NCBI RefSeq assembly: GCF_017744445.1
Contig: NZ_JAGIBH010000019.1
Location: 1 to 63,469, forward strand
Direction of reading: 5' to 3'
Length of the DNA: 63,469 bases
Source: Caulobacter sp.
GTDB lineage: Bacteria > Pseudomonadota > Alphaproteobacteria > Caulobacterales > Caulobacteraceae
A program made the position numbers and the translations under genes. Shown in pieces: positions 60,892-63,469 of the stretch. Numbering within the stretch: position 1 is the stretch's first letter; each line of letters starts with the position of its first letter. The notes below the pieces were generated by a model. It ran no database searches. It saw only the letters and a program-made list of their open reading frames with translations, and was not told the origin of the DNA.

Positions 60892-60905
60892 TGATACCGG
60901 TGTCA
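60892..60905. promoter_or_regulatory. LacI-type palindromic operator, copy 2
   Basis: TGATACCGGTGTCA is the exact reverse complement of the site at 26204-26217. It lies 17 bases upstream of the leader-ORF start. GCATGTGG occurs upstream of both operator copies on the minus strand, so part of the promoter may also be conserved. Confidence 0.7.
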
Positions 60906-61036
60906 TGCAGCAACGCCACATGCCCGACTTACTCGCGCGCCGAAGCGTGTCGACGCGATCGAGATAAAGCTTCGGCAAACCCGAACGGGTGTCAACGCGT
61001 TCGTGCCAGCGCTGGCAAAAAATGGGGTGGCGGACA

Positions 61037-61065
61037 CGCCTGATCCCGGATGATGGGATCAGGCG
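61037..61065 (-). terminator. Hairpin after rmlA
   Basis: A perfect 11-base stem, CGCCTGATCCC / GGGATCAGGCG, with a 7-base loop, 28 bases downstream of the minus-strand rmlA stop; a T6 run follows about 15 bases later on the minus strand. Probably the end of the rml transcript. Confidence 0.7.
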
Positions 61066-61092
61066 CAGTCGGGACCCGCGATAACGGCAGAT

Positions 61093-61971
61093 CTATTGCG
61101 AGTAGCGGTTGAGCACGTTGTTGCGCAGGTAAGCCCCGTAGGTGCTTTTCCCAAGCGCATCCGCCAGCGCCTCGAGCTGTCCCGCGTCGATGAAGCCCTT
61201 CTGGAAGGCGATCTCCTCGGGGCAAGCGATCTTGAAGCCCTGGCGCTTCTCCAGCACCCGCACGAACTCGGCGGCCTCGACCAGGCTGTCGGGCGTGCCC
61301 GTGTCGAGCCAGGCATAGCCACGCCCCATGATCTCCACGGCGAGGTCGCCGCGCTCGAGATAGGCGCGGTTGACGTCGGTGATCTCCAGTTCGCCGCGCG
61401 CCGAGGGCTTCAAATTCCTGGCGATCTCGATCACGTCGGCGTCGTAGAAATAGAGGCCCGTCACTGCCCAGTTCGACTTCGGCGCCTTGGGCTTCTCCTC
61501 GATCGATACAGCCTTCATGCCGCGGTCGAACTCGACCACGCCGTATCGCTCGGGGTCGTTGACGTGATAGGCGAACACCGTCGCCCCGCCCTCGCGCTTC
61601 ATGGCGTTGGTGAAGAGGTCGGTGATGCCGTGGCCGTAATAGATATTGTCGCCCAGGATCAGCGCCGACGGGCTATTACCCACGAACGCCGCGCCGATGA
61701 TGTAGGCCTGGGCCAGGCCGTCCGGGCTGGGCTGGACCGCGTACTGGATCTCCATCCCCCACTGCGAGCCGTCGCCCAGCAGCGCCTGGAAGCTGGGCAC
61801 GTCGCGCGGCGTCGAGATGATCAGCACCTCGCGTATGCCGGCCAGCATCAGGGTCGACAGCGGATAATAGATCATCGGCTTATCGTAGACAGGCATCAGC
61901 TGCTTGGACGTCACCAAGGTCATGGGATGCAGGCGCGTGCCGGAGCCGCCGGCCAGGATGATGCCCTTCAT
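61093..61971 (-). CDS. rmlA: Glucose-1-phosphate thymidylyltransferase
   Basis: A 292-residue nucleotidyltransferase that makes dTDP-glucose from dTTP and glucose-1-phosphate, the first step of dTDP-L-rhamnose synthesis. GGSGTRLHPMTLVTSKQLMP carries the signature motif and catalytic Arg/Lys, and PMIYYPLSTLM, ILGDNIYYGHG and EITDVNRAYLERG follow. Length fits RmlA. Its ATG 61971 overlaps the rmlD stop (ATGA). rmlB and rmlC are not next to it in the window, so they lie elsewhere. Note the organism both makes rhamnose for surface glycans here and appears to degrade it at the left end. Confidence 0.95.
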   Translation of the reverse strand: MKGIILAGGSGTRLHPMTLVTSKQLMPVYDKPMIYYPLSTLMLAGIREVLIISTPRDVPSFQALLGDGSQWGMEIQYAVQPSPDGLAQAYIIGAAFVGNSPSALILGDNIYYGHGITDLFTNAMKREGGATVFAYHVNDPERYGVVEFDRGMKAVSIEEKPKAPKSNWAVTGLYFYDADVIEIARNLKPSARGELEITDVNRAYLERGDLAVEIMGRGYAWLDTGTPDSLVEAAEFVRVLEKRQGFKIACPEEIAFQKGFIDAGQLEALADALGKSTYGAYLRNNVLNRYSQ

Positions 61972-62873
61972 GCGCGGGCTCCTTGAGTGTTCAGTTCGGT
62001 GATGATGTCGGCCACGGCGAACTGCCAGGCGCGCGGATGAATGCCGTAGTCGGCTGCGAGCTTGGCCATCGACAGCCGCGAGTTCTTCGGCCGGCGCGCC
62101 GGCGTTGGATACTGTTCGGACGGAATGCCTTCGACTTCGGCAGCCGGACCGCCTGCCTCAGCACTGAGGCGGAAGACCTCCCGCGCCAGGTCGGCCCAAC
62201 TCGCCTCCCCCGCATTGACGAAGTGATAGACGCCGGTCGGCGCCGCCTCGTCGGCGATCATGCGCAGGACGATGATCTTCAGCGCTCCGGCAATATCGGT
62301 CGCCGAGGTCGGGCAGCCATGCTGGTCATCGACCACTCGCAGCGCTGGCCGATCCGCCGCCAGCCGCAGCATGGTCTTCAGGAAATTGGCGCGGTGGGCG
62401 CTCAGCACCCAGGCCGTGCGCAGGACGACCGAGCGCGGATTGCCCAGCCGCACAGCCATCTCGCCCGCTAGCTTGGAGGCGCCATAGATCCCGATCGGCG
62501 CGACCGGATCGCTCTCGACATAGAGCCCGGGCTTGTCGCCGTCGAAGACGTAATCCGTCGATACCTGAACCAGCGGGATGCCGCGCTCACGGGTGATGTC
62601 CGCCAGCAAGGCCGGCCCACCGGCATTGGCCGCGAACGCTCCGGCGACCTCGGCCTCAGCCTTGTCGACGGCCGTCCAGGCGGCGCTGTTGATGACCGCC
62701 GCGAACGGGATCTTGTCGAATAGGGCCTGGACTGACGCCGCGCTGGTCAGGTCCAGTTCGTCGCGTGTGGGCGCATGAAGCGCGACCCCTTCAGGCCAGG
62801 TTGCACGCTGAAGTTCGAGGCCGACTTGGCCGGCCCCGCCGGTGATCAAGATATGGATAGGCTGCAAGCTCAT
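61968..62873 (-). CDS. rmlD: dTDP-4-dehydrorhamnose reductase
   Basis: A 301-residue extended SDR with N-terminal ITGGAGQVGLELQR and catalytic YGASK. The segments PLVQVSTDYVFDGDKPG and PIGIYGASKLAGE are standard for RmlD, which reduces the 4-keto sugar with NADPH to form dTDP-L-rhamnose. It starts at ATG 62873 and is coupled to rmlA by a 4-base overlap. The gene order rmlD-rmlA on the minus strand suggests a two-gene transcript from the promoter region shared divergently with manC. Confidence 0.94.
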   Translation of the reverse strand: MSLQPIHILITGGAGQVGLELQRATWPEGVALHAPTRDELDLTSAASVQALFDKIPFAAVINSAAWTAVDKAEAEVAGAFAANAGGPALLADITRERGIPLVQVSTDYVFDGDKPGLYVESDPVAPIGIYGASKLAGEMAVRLGNPRSVVLRTAWVLSAHRANFLKTMLRLAADRPALRVVDDQHGCPTSATDIAGALKIIVLRMIADEAAPTGVYHFVNAGEASWADLAREVFRLSAEAGGPAAEVEGIPSEQYPTPARRPKNSRLSMAKLAADYGIHPRAWQFAVADIITELNTQGARA

Positions 62874-63156
62874 TATTTCTCTGGAAAGGCGGCGCTCAGC
62901 GCCATCACGGACCTTCTATGGCGTGAAGGATCCGCAGCCTTCCCTCATCATCCTATTCTTGGCATGCCCCAGCCAAGGTCCGGCATAGCGCAAGATTCAG
63001 CGCTTTCCCAGATCGTCCTGCTCACGGCCTCAGCGAGACGACGCCCACGCATACGCCAACCAAACGAAAACTCTTCGTTTCGTCATGCTTTGCCTTTAAG
63101 CCCGTCCGCAATAACGCCCTAACAGGGGCAAAGACTAAAACGTGGTGGGGTTTATC

Positions 63157-63469
63157 TTGAGTGCGATCTATCCGGTGATCCTGTGCGGTGGCTCAGGCAC
63201 GCGGCTCTGGCCGGCTTCGCGTAGCGACCAGCCCAAGCAATTCCTGAAACTGGTCGGCGAGCGGTCGTCCTTCCAGGAGACCGTCCTGCGTGTGAAAGGC
63301 ATTCCCGGCGTCGCCGAGATCGTCATCGTCACCGGCGCGGCCATGGTCGACTTCGTGGCCCAGCAAACGGCCGAGATCGACACCTGGGTCACCATCCTGG
63401 TCGAGCCCGAGGCCCGCGACAGCGCGCCCGCCGTCGCCGCGGCCGCCGCCTATGTCCAGACGCTCGACC
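63157..63469 (+). CDS. manC: Mannose-1-phosphate guanylyltransferase, N-terminal part
   Basis: The frame continues beyond the window; 104 codons are visible. SAIYPVILCGGSGTRLWPAS is the nucleotide-binding signature of the ManC/AlgA family, followed by QPKQFLKLVG and EPEARDSAPAVAAAA. It makes GDP-mannose from mannose-1-phosphate for polysaccharides; ManC may also carry a C-terminal phosphomannose isomerase domain, not visible here. I place the start at TTG 63157 because GGTGGGG precedes it by about 7 bases; in-frame GTG codons at 63142 and 63145 are alternatives and a stop at 63136 bounds the frame. Confidence 0.88.
   Translation, partial: MSAIYPVILCGGSGTRLWPASRSDQPKQFLKLVGERSSFQETVLRVKGIPGVAEIVIVTGAAMVDFVAQQTAEIDTWVTILVEPEARDSAPAVAAAAAYVQTLD

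Overview
The window is GC-rich, densely coded chromosomal DNA from an alphaproteobacterium, most likely Caulobacter or a close relative. The basis is family-level: several large TonB-dependent receptors of the Xanthomonas/Caulobacter type, a FadE-type acyl-CoA dehydrogenase, short palindromic intergenic repeats, a TTAA-N7-TTAA (CtrA-like) site, and tightly packed operons with overlapping stop and start codons. I saw no tRNA, rRNA, CRISPR array, transposase or phage gene. Layout: 1-8831 is a sugar block. It holds the end of a fumarylacetoacetate-hydrolase-family gene, an SDR dehydrogenase, a sugar lactonase and an L-rhamnose mutarotase (together a non-phosphorylated deoxysugar route), then a fused GH43-like/GH35 enzyme, a GH105 hydrolase and a GPH-type sugar transporter. 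8828-12214 (minus) is an ABC-2 exporter plus a DesK/DesR-like two-component system whose kinase is broken by one extra base in a G7 run. 12426-18600 carries a hybrid PAS/GAF histidine kinase, fadE and a UDP-glucuronate decarboxylase; a membrane fatty-acid-hydroxylase/sterol-desaturase-family gene (minus) follows. An identical 20-base element lies upstream of both the ABC/kinase operon and the hydroxylase, which suggests one regulon. 19840-26172 has a beta-barrel receptor, a pectin methylesterase and a TonB receptor. 26491-27480 has a DUF6894 gene, a MarR regulator and a possible 36-residue membrane peptide. 27802-35356 is a compact type IV secretion operon (virB1, 2, 3, 4, 6, 9, 10, 11) with no virB5, virB7, virB8 or virD4. 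35424-38491 is a DUF1800/DUF1501 pair. 38659-51650 is a uronate block: 5-dehydro-4-deoxyglucarate dehydratase, LysR, carboxylesterase, a beta-helix protein, a secreted enzyme of unknown specificity, a hexuronate/glucarate-type MFS carrier, a TonB receptor and an AraC regulator. 51795-60642 (minus) is a pectin-utilisation operon: TonB receptor, tandem-domain esterase, two GH28 enzymes and an acyl esterase, preceded by a leader with a LacI-type operator, a small ORF and hairpins. 61093-63469 holds rmlA, rmlD and the start of manC for surface-polysaccharide sugar nucleotides. Working model: pectin and rhamnogalacturonan are de-esterified (CE8, acyl esterases), cut (GH28, GH105, GH43/GH35) and imported through TonB receptors and MFS carriers. 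Uronates would then leave through the glucarate dehydratase and L-rhamnose through the mutarotase/lactonase/dehydrogenase/hydrolase route. The two receptors at 23227-26172 and 57784-60642 share a 14-base palindromic operator and are probably co-regulated.
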